Source of the DNA: Cunninghamia lanceolata
Lineage: Eukaryota > Streptophyta > Pinopsida > Cupressales > Cupressaceae
Assembly: GCA_027924645.1 (NCBI GenBank)
Contig: BSBN01001807.1
Span: 14,464,001 to 14,528,000, forward strand
DNA: 64,000 bases
Reading direction: 5' to 3'
Below are positions 23,606 to 35,837 of the stretch, piece by piece. Positions within the stretch are counted from its first letter, which is position 1; the number at the start of each line of letters is the position of its first letter. The notes under the pieces are model-generated. The model was given only the letters and a program-made list of their open reading frames with translations. It had not been told where the DNA came from and ran no database searches. The position numbers and the translations under genes were made by a program.

Positions 23606-23613
23606 GCAAGAAT

Positions 23614-26600
23614 AGCCTGTTTAAACAATCAAAATAATATAAAGCTGAATCAGAGTCTACAATGCTCTAATAAAATATCTTTTAACTCTAAATTATTTTT
23701 GGAGAAAAACAAAGCACTTCTCCCAAATAATCTTCAATCAAAAGTTTCTTCAGATGGCTAAAAATAAATCTTATTTAAAACACCATCCATTGCAATAGCT
23801 TGAAACCATAATGTAGATATCACTATGTATGCATCAGCTGGGCAATAAACTATCTCCTTACAAATAATAAAAATAAAAGCAAAAAGCAAAAGAGGGCTAT
23901 CACAAAATAAAATAAAGTTAAAACAAAAATAAAACTTGAGACAGTCCTATAAGTATAGTTATTAAAGGACAGTGTACACCTGCATTACCAAACTGAGAGA
24001 CTAGTAATCATGCTACAATAGATGATTGTTAAAAATTATTCCTCAAAAGATGTATTATCCAAGCAGACGGTGTGTCTTGTATTAAAGAAGAAGAGTCTGG
24101 ACCTTGCTATACAAATTACAGAATATGAATCTTGCATGGTAAAAGTCTGTGAATTGCGACATAAAGCAATTCAATAGTGCTAATAATTGAAAATCGTGAA
24201 ATGCCACATAGGAACTCCCAACAATATAAACACCATTGAATGTCTACTTGTATCATATTAGAGGCTAGGCATGATCTTCTCCTGCATCTAAACATGAAGT
24301 AAATAATCAAGGAACCACAGAAGAAGTGATCTAATGTAAAAAGAGGTTTACTTTTGATCATAACTGCCTCAATTTGAATAGACTAGCAATGACATAAAAA
24401 AATAAAATTGAATGCAAGGAGAACTACAAAAACAGAAGATAAGTGTCAATAGCTTTCTTATTTTCTTCTTTCTTTCAGCCACATACAAAGATTGGATAAC
24501 CATGCATATAGATGTTTTAGATATTGACAGGAACCTTCTGCTTCCTGCCTTCCCTTACAACATAGGACAATGATCTCACTGGAATTTGGTTATTGAACTG
24601 CCAGTAGGTTCAATAATTCTGAATTTTTGTAGATCTTTTGAAACAACAAATTTTTCGATTTTTTTTCTAAATCAGTTCTCTTCAAATTTCAAAGATATTG
24701 TAATTTCCACTATCATTTGAAAAATCTTGATTTTTCTCACTTTTTCAATATCTCAGTTTTGCACATTTTTCAGGGGAAAAAAGCTGGATGACACAAATTT
24801 GCAATTTAATCTGAAAATCACCGACCATTTAGTGATTCAGTAATGATGGCTGTCCAGCAGACTCTAATGTTTTTTTAAATGTTCAGCTTTCCATTTCTGT
24901 GTAACTGCACTTTTGTTTGGCTAATTTTTCATAATGATTGATTGCAGCCAATGCTAATTTCTCATAATGGTTGATTGCAGCCAATTTTTTTCTTACAAGG
25001 CTCTGCTCCAAACTGCAGGCTGCAACTTATCAATTGCTCTATATAGCTTTCAACTTTTGCAGTTACACCGATAATTTCAAGTTGAAATAAATTAACTGCA
25101 AGTTGCCCACTGCAGTAATATGCTTTCAATCTACAGGAACTATTGTTTCAGAAAACATTGTGTTTCTTATAGACTAAAATTCCAAATTCTTCAGTTTGTT
25201 CATGAAGACATGCTACCCATAAGAGAAATCAATCATAAGTGTGTCACATCATCAAAGAAAATTTAGACAACCTTAATGTGCAATTGTTCTAATTTTGAGA
25301 CTAGATTCATTACACTTCAGAACCTTCTAGAAAAATGAAGTGGAAGATTACATGGTGCAGATGTGGTAATTATACTAATCACTAAAACCTTATCACCCGA
25401 GCACAAAAAATACAACAATCAGAGTAAACAAGAAAAGTGCCTAGCGCATCTCTACTAAAGGGCCATACGAAAGTCTGTCCAAATCAACACAATGAAGAAA
25501 CAAATACCCTGGATGGGTATAACGAGCAGAAGACCAGAAGAAGCATCCAACGGAATGCCCAAACATACAGCTAAAGTTTGAGTTATACTGTGTGTTAGCT
25601 AGCAGAACTCCTTATATTTGAAGCTGGTAAAGTTGCTAAGGAGGTTGTCATTGGTGTCTGGCTCAAATCTTTAAATCCTGCCTCATCAAACCTATCTCAT
25701 TTTTGTCATCTGAATATGAGGCCTCATATGACATGGACAATTTAAAGTAGGTAAGAATTTATAATCTTGGAGCTTTAATTTTGGAGAACCTGGTCTGAGT
25801 GTCTTCTGTCCAAACTCAGAGCACATCTAGTAGGTAACTAATTAAACATGTTCATAGAGGTCAGCTTTGTGGTGAGCAAAGTAATATTTATCGTTATTGT
25901 TAGTGTTTTCTGTCCTAAGTTAATGTTTTCAAATAGCTAGATCATATATAAGATAGACCAATACAAAAACAGTTACACTCTTGTAATTTAAGACCGTACA
26001 AAGTGGTAGAAAAAAAAGGAATGAAATTATTATGCATCAACAGTTAGTCAGTTGGCCATATTTCCTATTCCATTGGCTTTGTGATTTGTCTGTTGTTGGT
26101 GCCAAAGGTTGTAAATAAAATTGTGTTATTAATTGGGCACAAATAGCTGGCCTTATGAGCAAATATTTAATAGGTAGTTGCAAAGCAATTAATGTAAAGG
26201 GGGGATCTTGCAAATCTATATGAGTATGCCTCCTATTCACTTGAAAACATGTAGTATTAGGTCTAATAAGTCATGTTGTAGAGTGGGAAGGCTAATGTGT
26301 TTTCTGTACAGCCAAAGCAATGAATGAACCAATAGATGAATAAAAGCTCATTTGGCGCATAACTATGTTATGTTTCTTGTGTTTTGCATTGTCTGTTCAT
26401 TTCTTTCTTTATTGTTCAGCCTGATATGCTAATGCGCTAGGATTTTTAAATGTAGCCAATCGGTCTAACACACACAGATGAATTTGGCTAACATTTTGGT
26501 TCCATTGCCGAGACCCCCAAGTAATTAATGCACTATGTATGGCATGTGACAAGTGACGTGCAATGGGATAAATCACTGGTTTGAAGAAAAGATTCAAGAG

Positions 26601-26644
26601 TTTGTGCACCAGGAGTCGTTGATTGGTGAATCATTGTGGGGATG
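23614..26644. other. Anonymous AT-rich sequence, possibly intronic
   Basis: No repeat family or coding domain is recognised apart from the candidate exon at 24535-24597. A pair of similar 25-base units CATAATGRTTGATTGCAGCC occurs near 24930-24985. Short frames on the minus strand at about 25460-25590 contain a hydrophobic stretch but lack splice or start support. Confidence 0.35.
24535..24597 (-). CDS. Candidate exon of unknown host gene
   Basis: On the minus strand 63 bases (21 codons) between an acceptor-like CTACTGGCAG and a donor-like AGAAG/GTTCCT encode VRSLSYVVREGRKQK, phase 0 at both ends. If not spliced, the frame ends six codons later at a TAA, so it could instead be a terminal exon. 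It lies upstream, on the same strand, of the exon candidate at 22701-22787, with which it is phase compatible. Alternative acceptor: the AG at 24579. The product is unknown. Confidence 0.3.
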
Positions 26645-26652
26645 GTGTGAGC
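26645..26652. repeat. Target site duplication GTGTGAGC (left of composite unit)
   Basis: GTGTGAGC precedes the CTATGTCACAAGG end at 26653. The same octamer lies at 40703-40710, directly after the right end of the second hAT-like copy, 14 kb away. It is not present after the right end of the first copy (TGTAAAAC). Confidence 0.85.
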
Positions 26653-27592
26653 CTATGTCACAAGGTTCGGCGAATTTCTGCCTTGGTGTTTGAAATTCGC
26701 CGAACTTATAATCAGGTTATGAAATTTGCAATCAATTTGCATGAAATTCGGCATTTTAGGTTTTTTTATAAAATATAAACATTTCACTCTTTCCTTCCCG
26801 TGTTGTTTTGTCTCTAAGCGGCAACGGCGACCGTATTTCTTCTCAGCGACTCTCACGGCTCTCAGCGGCGATTTTATTTCAAGCAATCCTTCGGCTCTCA
26901 ACAGCAACATAGGTTTCATCCACGGTGGCCAGCGACAAATCCTTTGGCTCTCAACAGCAACAGAGGTTTTATTTGCAACGGTCAGAGACCTCTTCAGAGT
27001 TTGTACGCCATCTCCAATATGATCGATGTTTTCATTTACTTGTGTCTTATTGTTCAATTCAAACCCCACTGAATTTTCACTGATTAGCATAAGATTTAGT
27101 GTCGTAATTTTAATTTTTTTAATCTGACTTGGATTGTGTCAAAATTTTGTTTGATGTACATTGTATAAACCTTCATTAAGGTTCATCAAATAAACGCATT
27201 TAGTTTAGGTTTTTATTTTTTAAATATAAATTTTAATGTATTGCTAATTAAAATTTTATTATTATTGTATTACTATTTAGTATTTAATAATTTACTATTA
27301 CATATTATTTATTAATATAATACATATTAGATTATGAAATGAAATATCTACATATGTATACAACATTTTAAATTTAATTAAATATTTATAATATTTTTAT
27401 TAGTTTGTAAATAAAAATAATAATATTAGTTTTTATTTTTATTAGTTTTTAAACTACTTATATTTTTTTTTAAATAATCAAATTTATATAGGCGAATTTA
27501 ATGACGAATTTTTTTTCGCCTTGCCGAACTTCATCCAAATTTTGTAGTTGCCGAACTTGAACTCGAACTCGAACTCGAACCTTGTGACTTAG
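26653..27592. mobile_element. hAT-like non-autonomous copy 1
   Basis: Ends are CTATGTCACAAGGTTCGG and, reverse-complemented, CTAAGTCACAAGGTTCGA, giving a 17-base inverted repeat with one mismatch. GAACTC repeats (three and a half copies near 27558-27580) lie just inside the right end. The right inner flank is TGTAAAAC, which does not match the left flank. A short frame at 26726-27022 is preserved in outline in copy 2 but has no recognisable domain. It looks like a decayed internal segment of a larger element. Confidence 0.75.
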
Positions 27593-27599
27593 TGTAAAA

Positions 27600-27780
27600 C
27601 CACTGGCAGAATGTTTAAGCTGATTCAGACCAAAATGGTCAATAACATCAAGCTTGTTCAATGCCTAACGGAACAGAATTTAAATGTTATATGAATTGGC
27701 AGTAAACCATCTAGTTTTACAATATGAAATGCATGATTTACCAATCGACCAGTGGTACTACCATCTGGGGTTGCTGTAGT
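27600..27780. repeat. Dispersed repeat R, copy in payload left side
   Basis: This segment is similar to 19255-19430 (shared CACTGGCAGAATGT and CTTGTTCAATGCC) and its last 88 bases are similar to 39553-39640. It appears to be part of the LTR family at 18629-20769. Confidence 0.65.
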
Positions 27781-29806
27781 GCCCCCTCGTTGGCTTGTGA
27801 TAGATGTTAGTTTCATATTACTCTCTGGCAAAGCTGAAACAGTTGATAGTCTCTCGTTGCATTTTTACAGTTTCGAGACATTTAGATTAGTATGTTATGG
27901 TTTATGCTCTCTTTGACCTTGATGGACTATGTTCGATGGATATAATTAGACATGAGTTATGAAATATTATCATGTGTCATTTGAATTGTGGTGGTTGAAT
28001 TCAAATAAAAGTTGTTATGATATTGTTTCAAGAGCAGAGACAGTGTAGTACTACTCGCTTCGAGTACCCTACTACGTCGTGATTCTCTGACTCTATGTGT
28101 GTTGACATATATGTGTTTGATTTTATACAACCAATTGCTCGGATGCAGGCTGCAAGTACCGAACCTCGACTCCACCTGATATAGCAAGATCGAGCGGGTT
28201 CTTACACCAATGGGTATCAGTGATGGGAGATAACGCGAGGTCCATTCCACTAGGTCGGTCCTCGTCTTCTGTTGTGGTCTCGAGTCGTGTTGTGTCGCTT
28301 GGTCCTTGCCTTGTTTGTGTGTAATCTTGTGTTGTTGTGTAGAGTTGAGTTGTGTTAATAATGTTCATGTATAGTTGGAAAATACTTTAATGATTCAGTA
28401 ATTTATTATGCTCCTATTATGTTTATTGGATGATATTTGTTTTAGCCTAGAATTTTGTGGACACCTTGGTTAAACTTTATAATAGTCTAGAATTAAGTAT
28501 CTGCTTTGCAAGAGTAATTGTTTCATAATTTGTGGTTTCGGGTAATTAGTATATGTTTTTGGTTTAAGAATGATTTCTGGCAAGTGAAATAAATGCCTTG
28601 AGTTGTCGACTATGAATTCTCAGATTTGTGGAATCTCTATTTTTAGTAAGAATTTAAAATTGTTGGAGGAGTGGGATACAGAGTAACGAATGCATGTCTA
28701 CATTAATTTTATGAGTTGAACCATTTTGATATGGGGGGGAAAATTTTGTTGGGGGCAAGGGGAAAGAGCACAGGGATATTGGGGAGAAGAACAAAGAAAT
28801 GGGGGGCAGGAGTTGGAAAAATTTTGGAGGTGGGACTGGAATCCAAGTATGTGATTTGCCTCTCTGTAAAAATTTGCAATGGATGTAGCTTTAATTTAAA
28901 ATTTATTGCTGCTTGTTCTGTGTGTGAAACTTGCATGTTTCTGTAACTTAGAATTCATTTATCGTTGTGTGCCCTATGTGGTCGAATGTTGCTCCAACCT
29001 TTGTGGATTCCTCCTAGAAGTATTCTTCTGGGTTAGCCTTTGCTAATCTCTCTTGAAATCATATGCCATCCTCTGTAACCCTGTATTCTGATTTAAACCC
29101 TGAGAAATAAATGATTCAATGTGAAGTTTTTTTTTACTAATCTCTTGACCCTGTCGAGCTTGCATATTTAATCTCTCATATTGTCTCTCAGACTGAAGTT
29201 GATGCCTAGTAAGAAGTGTTTTTCTTTGCCTTTAAACCTTAAAGCTCATCTCTATTCCCATGTATCAACTTATTCCTGTGGGATAAAAGCCACTGAGACT
29301 TCTAAAGGGGGTCGTTCAACAAAAGAATCGACTTAACAAAACTTTTTTTTATCTGTCCTAGAATGGGGTCGCCATTCGCAGGACCTTCGATGTTGGTGCC
29401 TTTTTAAACTGTTGCATTGATTTATTTTGTCATCTCTGCCTAGTTCGCTGCTGCCCTTCTGCTCCGTTGTCTATTCTTTTACACCTTCTTTATTCCAATG
29501 AGCCCTCATGGGAAGCGACCTTTGAGTCCGGGCAACCTTTGATAAATTCCTGTTAAGAAAATGTATGGGGTACCATGTGAAGGGTGCCGTCGAACCTCCT
29601 GACTGATGCCGCAGCCTCTCTGGCTCTGCGAATGAACTTGGCTCTCGACCACTCTAATGCTCTTTCGTTGACTCTTGAGTCAGGCCAACTTCTTGGCACG
29701 TATCCTGTTGTGTTGCATCATTTTGCTAGACGTTAATCCCTTTTCCGAATGGAATTCCCTCAGATCGAACTGATAATTCCTTTGCATAATTCAAGCAGTG
29801 CAATCT
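27781..29806. other. Payload of composite unit, left part; no gene recognised
   Basis: This stretch is plus-strand AT-rich sequence beginning TGTAGTGCCCCCTCG just after repeat R. No domain is seen. It resumes at 35838 after the young LTR element. The matching right edge near 39553 reads GACGGGGCATGA, so the payload may itself be an LTR or LTR-like piece of about 5.7 kb. Open frames at 27957-28368 and 28709-28946 are antisense to one another and not convincing. Confidence 0.4.
29802..29806. repeat. Target site duplication AATCT (left)
   Basis: AATCT precedes the LTR start at 29807 and recurs at 35833-35837 after the second LTR. Confidence 0.9.
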
Positions 29807-31573
29807 TGTAATGTCCCCTTCTTATAGGAAACACTAAAACCTGAATCTGCATAAGAATGATACTCAAAGAGAACAATAAATAAGTAAGATCAATGATGAT
29901 GCTTTCATTTCGTTACTTATTAAAAGATTCCTAATTGTTACTTATAGATTGTTAACCATTCCATAATTCATATTCTTTATTACTTCCCCTTATGGAACTA
30001 GGTTTTACATGTATAGGGCGCGTTGAAACCATCTCTTAACCCAGCCTACGGGAAACTATGTCCCAGCCTACGGGCTTATCTTGACCCAGCCTACGGGAGA
30101 CTTTGTCCCAGCCTACGGGCCTTCTTACGGATGGAATTACTCCGCCTCTCCCCACAAGACCTAACATTCCTTTAAGGATGAAGTAATAGAGAAATATAGA
30201 AGTAATATTCTAAGTTCATCTTCCCATATCATCTTCCTTCTATTCCGTAACCATGGATGGGGAAATTATATGTCTAGGGCGCGTTGAACCCTCTCCAATG
30301 CGATTGGGAATGGAATTATCCCGCCTTTCCCTAACAAGACCCCTCTCCTATAGTTGGAAGAGATAGAAGGACGAGATGGTTATGGTTTCTCTTTTAAGAT
30401 TGTATATATTCAGATATGACTTGATCATGCTTCTTATTTAAGATTGTATTTCCAATTTATTTATTATTCATTGTTCAACTAATATATTTCTGTTTGTTAT
30501 TTAGTGGATTACCTGTATATGCTATTTCTCTTATTGAGTATTGTCTAACACCATTCATTCAGATTTCTATTTAACCATGCTTCCTATTTAAGAATATATT
30601 TCCAATCCTTTATTATTTATTGTTCACTTAATACATATACTTCTGTTACCATTCCTATATTTATACCATTTTCTATATGTAATACTTATTATTATTAATC
30701 ATAACATATTTATATTCCAACTTACCTGTACGCTGCCTCTGGGGATTGTGATTTCTGCAACTTAATTCCTTTGCTGGAGGTTTTCGCTGCCTACCTTTTC
30801 CCCCGATCTTCCTCTTATCCTTCCTTGATCTTTTTGAAATACTGAATTTCATTTTAAATACCATAGCCCTGCGCCTTGTGAAGGGTACGTGGCTTTTCAA
30901 GTGATACCTTTTAGTGTTTGTTGACTTTAGTCTATGTGCTAATCGCTGCATTATTTAACATATATGATTCACATCTTTAAGCATTTGTATTAGGTAATGG
31001 CTGCTATAACTAATTCAACGTATCTTCTTTTATATGTTTGCTGCCATATAGGATAATGTGGTAATAATAACAATCGCTGTCTTAATACTAATAACTTCTC
31101 TTAGAATATTTGAATTATATAATCGTGAATATATATAATCATTAATACTTATATTAATATTCACACTAATATGTAGTTTAACATATGGTAATTATAATAA
31201 TATATGTATATATATTATATTTGTTATTTATAATATATACATTTATATAATGTGATTATTTAATATTTATTAAATTTTATATTTAATAATGACATTTAAT
31301 ATTTACATTTGATTTATAATATGATCTTTAATTTATATAGTATGTAATTTATAATATTTAATTAAATATATTCGATTTCTAATATATTCAATAATATATC
31401 CTGTTAATTAAAATTAAATATATACTATATTTTAATTATATTAAAATATCCATATAATAATATTATTCAATATTATTTATTAAATAATATATATCTATAC
31501 GTATCAACCACCGTCTCTTATCGTGATGTTTGAATCTTTAATTTAAACAATGCCTTAATATCGGGACATGACA
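29807..31573 (-). repeat. 3' LTR of AATCT-flanked element
   Basis: Plus-strand ends are TGTAATGTCCCC and GGGACATGACA. The LTR contains two pairs of the phrase CCCAGCCTACGGG (about 30040-30120). A minus-strand frame at 30673-30951 is shortened by an indel in the other LTR, so it is not considered a gene. The part from 31080 to 31500 is extremely AT-rich. Confidence 0.95.
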
Positions 31574-31605
31574 GTCCACCCCGCCCAAAATTGCTTGTCC
31601 TCAAG
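31574..31605 (-). other. Polypurine tract of AATCT-flanked element
   Basis: Minus strand reads CAAGCAATTTTGGGCGGGG then TGGAC immediately before the LTR. The identical design at 60150-60181 (plus strand) shows shared ancestry. Confidence 0.8.
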
Positions 31606-31865
31606 CAATTATAACTACGATGCTTCTGATTTCTTCGAATAATTGTTGTTTTGAATTTTAAGAGATTAATCCTCCTAGGTTGATATGATACCTTAGTGGT
31701 CCTAAATCTCAATTGAATTTTTAATGATGTTTTTGGATCTCTTTCTTAGATGAAATGCTCTTCCCTTTTCCACCTCAAGGTTGAATGGTGGTGAGTGATC
31801 TCCTATTGGAGTGAATACACCAATTCGTAGGTTACATGCATTGCCATTTGATTACATAATAAAAT

Positions 31866-32370
31866 TGAAGTAGGCAACCAAGTAGCTCAAGAACGCAAGT
31901 AACCAGCTCAAGCAAGTAGACAAGTAGCTCAAGTAGACAAGCAAGTAGCTCAAGCACACAAGCAACCAACTCAAGCAAGTAGGCAAGTAGCTCAAATAAG
32001 TAGGCAAGTAGCTCAAACAAGTAGGCAACCAGCTCAAGCAAGTAGGCAACCAGCTCAAACAAGTAGGTAAGTAGCTCAAGCAAGTAGGCAACCAGCTCAA
32101 GCAAGTAAACAAGTAGCTCAAGCAAGTAGGCAACCAGCTTAAGCAAGTAGGCAAGTAGCTCAAGCAAGTAAGCAAGTAGCTCAAGCAAGTAGGCAACCAG
32201 CTCAAGCAAGTAGGTAAGTAGCTCAAGCAAGTAGGCAACCAGCTCAAGCAAGTAACCAAGTAGCTCAAGCAAGTAGGCAACCAACTCAAGCAAGTAGGCA
32301 AGTAGCTCAAGCAAGTAAGCAACCAGCACAAGCAAGTAGGTAAGTAGCTCAAGCAAGTAGCCGGGTAGCC
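31866..32370 (-). repeat. 21-bp minisatellite encoding heptads
   Basis: About 24 units of 21 bases alternate between GCAACCAGCTCAAGCAAGTA and GCAAGTAGCTCAAGCAAGTA forms. Because 21 is a multiple of three, frames stay open: the minus-strand frame 31832-32401 (189 codons, Met start) encodes alternating LLELVAY and LLELLAY heptads, and another minus-strand frame encodes LSYLPTC units. There is no evidence that either is translated. It occupies the place of pol in the element. Confidence 0.9.
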
Positions 32371-32563
32371 TGGGCCATCGGAAAGACAACATCTTAAACA
32401 CTCATAGTTTTTTGTTTTTTTTTTTTTTTAAGTATAAAGTAATTATAAGAACACATCTTGTTGAAGATACATGAAGTAACACATCACTACATGTGATACA
32501 TGAAGTATAAATAGAGTATGTACAAGAAGCATGAAGCATATATGCAAAGCATACATGTAAATT

Positions 32564-33820
32564 GTGAAGTATATACTTAAATACATAAGTCACATGAATA
32601 CACGTATACACATGAATACACGTATACATCTGAATACACATAAGCCACAATGCATACACTTGAATACACATAAGCCGCAAAATATACACTTGAATACACA
32701 TAAATCTTGGGGCATACAAATACAAAGTCATAGAGTATACACTCGAATACACAGTCATGAAGTATACACTTGAATACAAAGTCACAGAGTATACAAATAC
32801 AAGGTCATAGAGTATACACTCGAATACACAGTCATGAAGTAGACACTTGAATACAAAGTCACAGAGTATACAAATACAAAGTCATAGAGTATACATACGA
32901 ATATAAATACAAAGTCAAAGTATACACTTGAAGACAAATACAAATCATAGAGTATACAAGTCAGAGTATACACTCGAATACATAATCATACTTGAATACA
33001 AAGTCATAGAGTATACACTTGCATACAAATACAAGTCACAGAGTATACACTCGAATACATAATCATACTTGAATACAAAGGCATAGAGTATACACTCGCA
33101 TACAAATACAATCACAAGTCATAGAGTATACACTCAAATATAAATACAATCATAGAGTATACACTTGAATACAGTTGCAAAGTCATAGAGCATACACTCG
33201 AATACAATTGCAAAGTCAGAGCATACACTTGAATACAATTGCAAAGTTATAGAGCATACACTCGAATACAATTGCACAGTCATAGATCATACAATTGAAT
33301 ACAATTGAAAAGTTATAGAGTATACAAATACAAATACATTCATAGAGTATACACTCAAATACAATTACAATCATAAAGTATACACTCAAAGCATACATTC
33401 ATAGAGCATACACTCAATTTCAATCATAGACTGTATATTCAAATACAATTACAAAGCATAGAGTATACAAATACTAATACATTCATAGAGTATTCACTCA
33501 AATTCAATCATAGAGTATACACTCAATACAATTACAAAGCATAGAGTATACAAATACATTCATAGAGTATTTACTCAAATTCAATCATAGAGTATACACT
33601 CAATACAATTACAAAGCATAGAGTATACAACTACATTCATAGAGTATACACTCAAATTCAATCATAGAGTATACACTCAATACAATTACAAAGCATAGAG
33701 TATACAAATACATTCATAGAGTATTCACTCAAATTCAATCATAGAGTATACACTCAATACAATTACAAAGCATAGAGTATACAAATACATTCATAGAGTA
33801 TACACTCAAATACAAGTACA
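32564..33820 (-). repeat. Tandem array of CATAGAGTATACACT units
   Basis: The array consists of 20-50-base units built from CATAGAGTATACACT, CGAATACA and AATACAAAGT words. The right part (about 33450-33800) is organised in a more regular higher-order unit of about 77 bases repeated four to five times. The first part (32590-32730) contains GAATACACGTATACA and CATAAGCC variants. It is located between the primer site and the 21-bp array, inside the AATCT-flanked element. No gene is supported here. Confidence 0.9.
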
Positions 33821-34050
33821 CTCCAATAAAGTATACCGTTGGACAATTGGGAAGGGGATTCAGTGCATCCCATACTACACCATGGACCCATCCGCCATCC
33901 CAAGGTCATCAAGTATACACGAGTATGAAGCATACACGCGAGTACACACAAAACATGAACATATGTTACAAAGCATACACATAAGTCGAAAGGTAAATCT
34001 TTGAATACACTTGAATACATGTAAGGCACACACAGGATGGCAGGATGACT

Positions 34051-34064
34051 GCTCTGATACCAAT
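34051..34064 (-). other. Primer binding site (tRNA-Met type), minus strand
   Basis: Plus strand GCTCTGATACCAAT directly adjoins the LTR at 34065. Read on the minus strand it is ATTGGTATCAGAGC. Confidence 0.9.
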
Positions 34065-35832
34065 TGTAATGTCCCCTTCTTATAGGAAACACTAAAACCT
34101 GAATCTGCATAAGAATGATACTCAAAGAGAACAATAAATAAGTAAGATCAATGATGATGCTTTCATTTCGTTACTTATTAAAAGATTCCGAATTGTTACT
34201 TATAGATTGTTAACCATTCCATAATTCATATTCTTTATTACTTCCCCTTATGAAACTAGGTTTTACATGTATAGGGCGCGTTGAAACCATCTCTTAACCC
34301 AGCCTACGGGAAACTATGTCCCAGCCTACGGGCTTATCTTGACCCAGCCTACGGGAGACTTTGTCCCAGCCTACGGGCCTTCTTACGGATGGGATTACTC
34401 CGCCTCTCCCCACAAGACCTAACGTTCCTTTAAGGATGAAGTAATAGAGAAATATAGAAGTAATATTCTAAGTTCATCTTCCCATATCATCTTCCTTCTA
34501 TTCTGTAACCATGGATGGGGAAATTATATGTCTAGGGCGCGTTGAACCCTCTCCAATGCGATTGGGAATGGAATTATCCCGCCTTTCCCTAACAAGACCC
34601 CTCTCCTATAGTTGGAAGAGATAGAAGGACGAGATGGTTATGGTTTCTCTTTTAAGATTGTATATATTCATATATGACTTGATCATGCTTCTTATTTAAG
34701 ATTGTATTTCCAATTTATTTATTATTCATTGTTCAACTAATATATTTCTGTTTGTTATTTAGTGGATTACCTGTATATGCTATTTCTCTTATTGAGTATT
34801 GTCTAACACCATTCATTCAGATTTCTATTTAACCATGCTTCCTATTTAAGAATATATTTCCAATCCTTTATTATTTATTGTTCACTTAATACATATACTT
34901 CTGTTACCATTCCTATATTTATACCATTTTCTATATGTAATACTTATTATCATTAATCATAACATATTTATATTCCAACTTACCTGTACGCTGCCTCTGG
35001 GGATTGTGATTTCTGCAACTTAATTCCTTTGCTGGAAGGTTTTCGCTGCCTACCTTTTCCCCTGATCTTCCTCTTATCCTTCCTTGATCTTTTTGAAATA
35101 CTGAATTTCATTTTAAATACCATAGCCCTGCCCCTTGTGAAGGGTACGTGGCTTTTCAAGTGATACCTTTTAGTGTTTGTTGACTTTAGTCTATGTGCTA
35201 ATCGCTGCATTATTTAACATATATGATTCACATCTTTAAGCATTTGTATTAGGTAATGGCTGCTATAACTAATTCAACGTATCTTCTTTTATATGTTTGC
35301 TGCCATATAGGATAATGTGGTAATAATAACAATCGCTGTCTTAATACTAATAACTTCTCTTAGAATATTTGAATTATATAATCGTGAGTATATATAATCA
35401 TTAATACTTATATTAATATTCACACTAATATGCAGTTTAACATATGGTAATTATAATAATATATGTATATATATTATATTTGTTATTTATAATATATACA
35501 TTTATATAATGTGATTATTTAATATTTATTAAATTTTATATTCAATAATGACATTTAATATTTACATTTGATTTATAATATGATCTTTAATTTATATAGT
35601 ATGTAATTTATAATATTTAATTAAATATATTCGATTTCTAATATATTCAATAATATATCCTGTTAATTAAAATTAAATATATACTATATTTTAATTATAT
35701 TAAAATATCCATATAATAATATTATTCAATATTATTTATTAAATAATATATATCTATACGTATCAACCACCGTCTCTTATCGTGATGTTTGAATCTTTAA
35801 TTTAAACAATGCCTTAATATTGGGACATGACA
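34065..35832 (-). repeat. 5' LTR of AATCT-flanked element
   Basis: Near-identical to 29807-31573. Differences are mostly transitions plus one single-base indel near 35037. It is followed by AATCT at 35833-35837. Confidence 0.95.
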
Positions 35833-35837
35833 AATCT

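Larger units (their letters stand above)
29807..35832 (-). mobile_element. Young non-autonomous LTR element with minisatellite interior
   Basis: Two LTRs of about 1,767 bases (29807-31573 and 34065-35832) differ at roughly 14 positions by eye, under 1 percent. The primer site (minus-strand TTGGTATCAGAGC at 34051-34064) and polypurine tract (31574-31605) place the element on the minus strand. AATCT duplications flank it. The internal 2.5 kb has no gag or pol. It holds a 21-base minisatellite (31866-32370) and a second tandem-repeat array (32564-33820). LTR starts and the polypurine region are like those of the Ty3 element at 55130, which may be a relative able to complement it. Confidence 0.9.

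Noticed and set aside
26653..27592. Copy 1 as a simple hAT insertion with its own duplication
   Set aside because: The inner right flank TGTAAAAC does not match GTGTGAGC, whereas the flank of the distant copy 2 does.
30673..30951. 92-codon minus frame in the LTR, repeated in the other LTR
   Set aside because: The second copy (34980-35210) is cut short by a one-base indel, and the sequence is LTR; no domain.
31866..33820. CRISPR-like array of repeats
   Set aside because: Units are contiguous and variable with no constant spacer length, no cas genes, and the host is a plant.
32564..34134. Frames rich in Tyr/Leu/Cys/Thr across the second tandem array
   Set aside because: They follow the repeat unit in all frames and change register when unit length changes.
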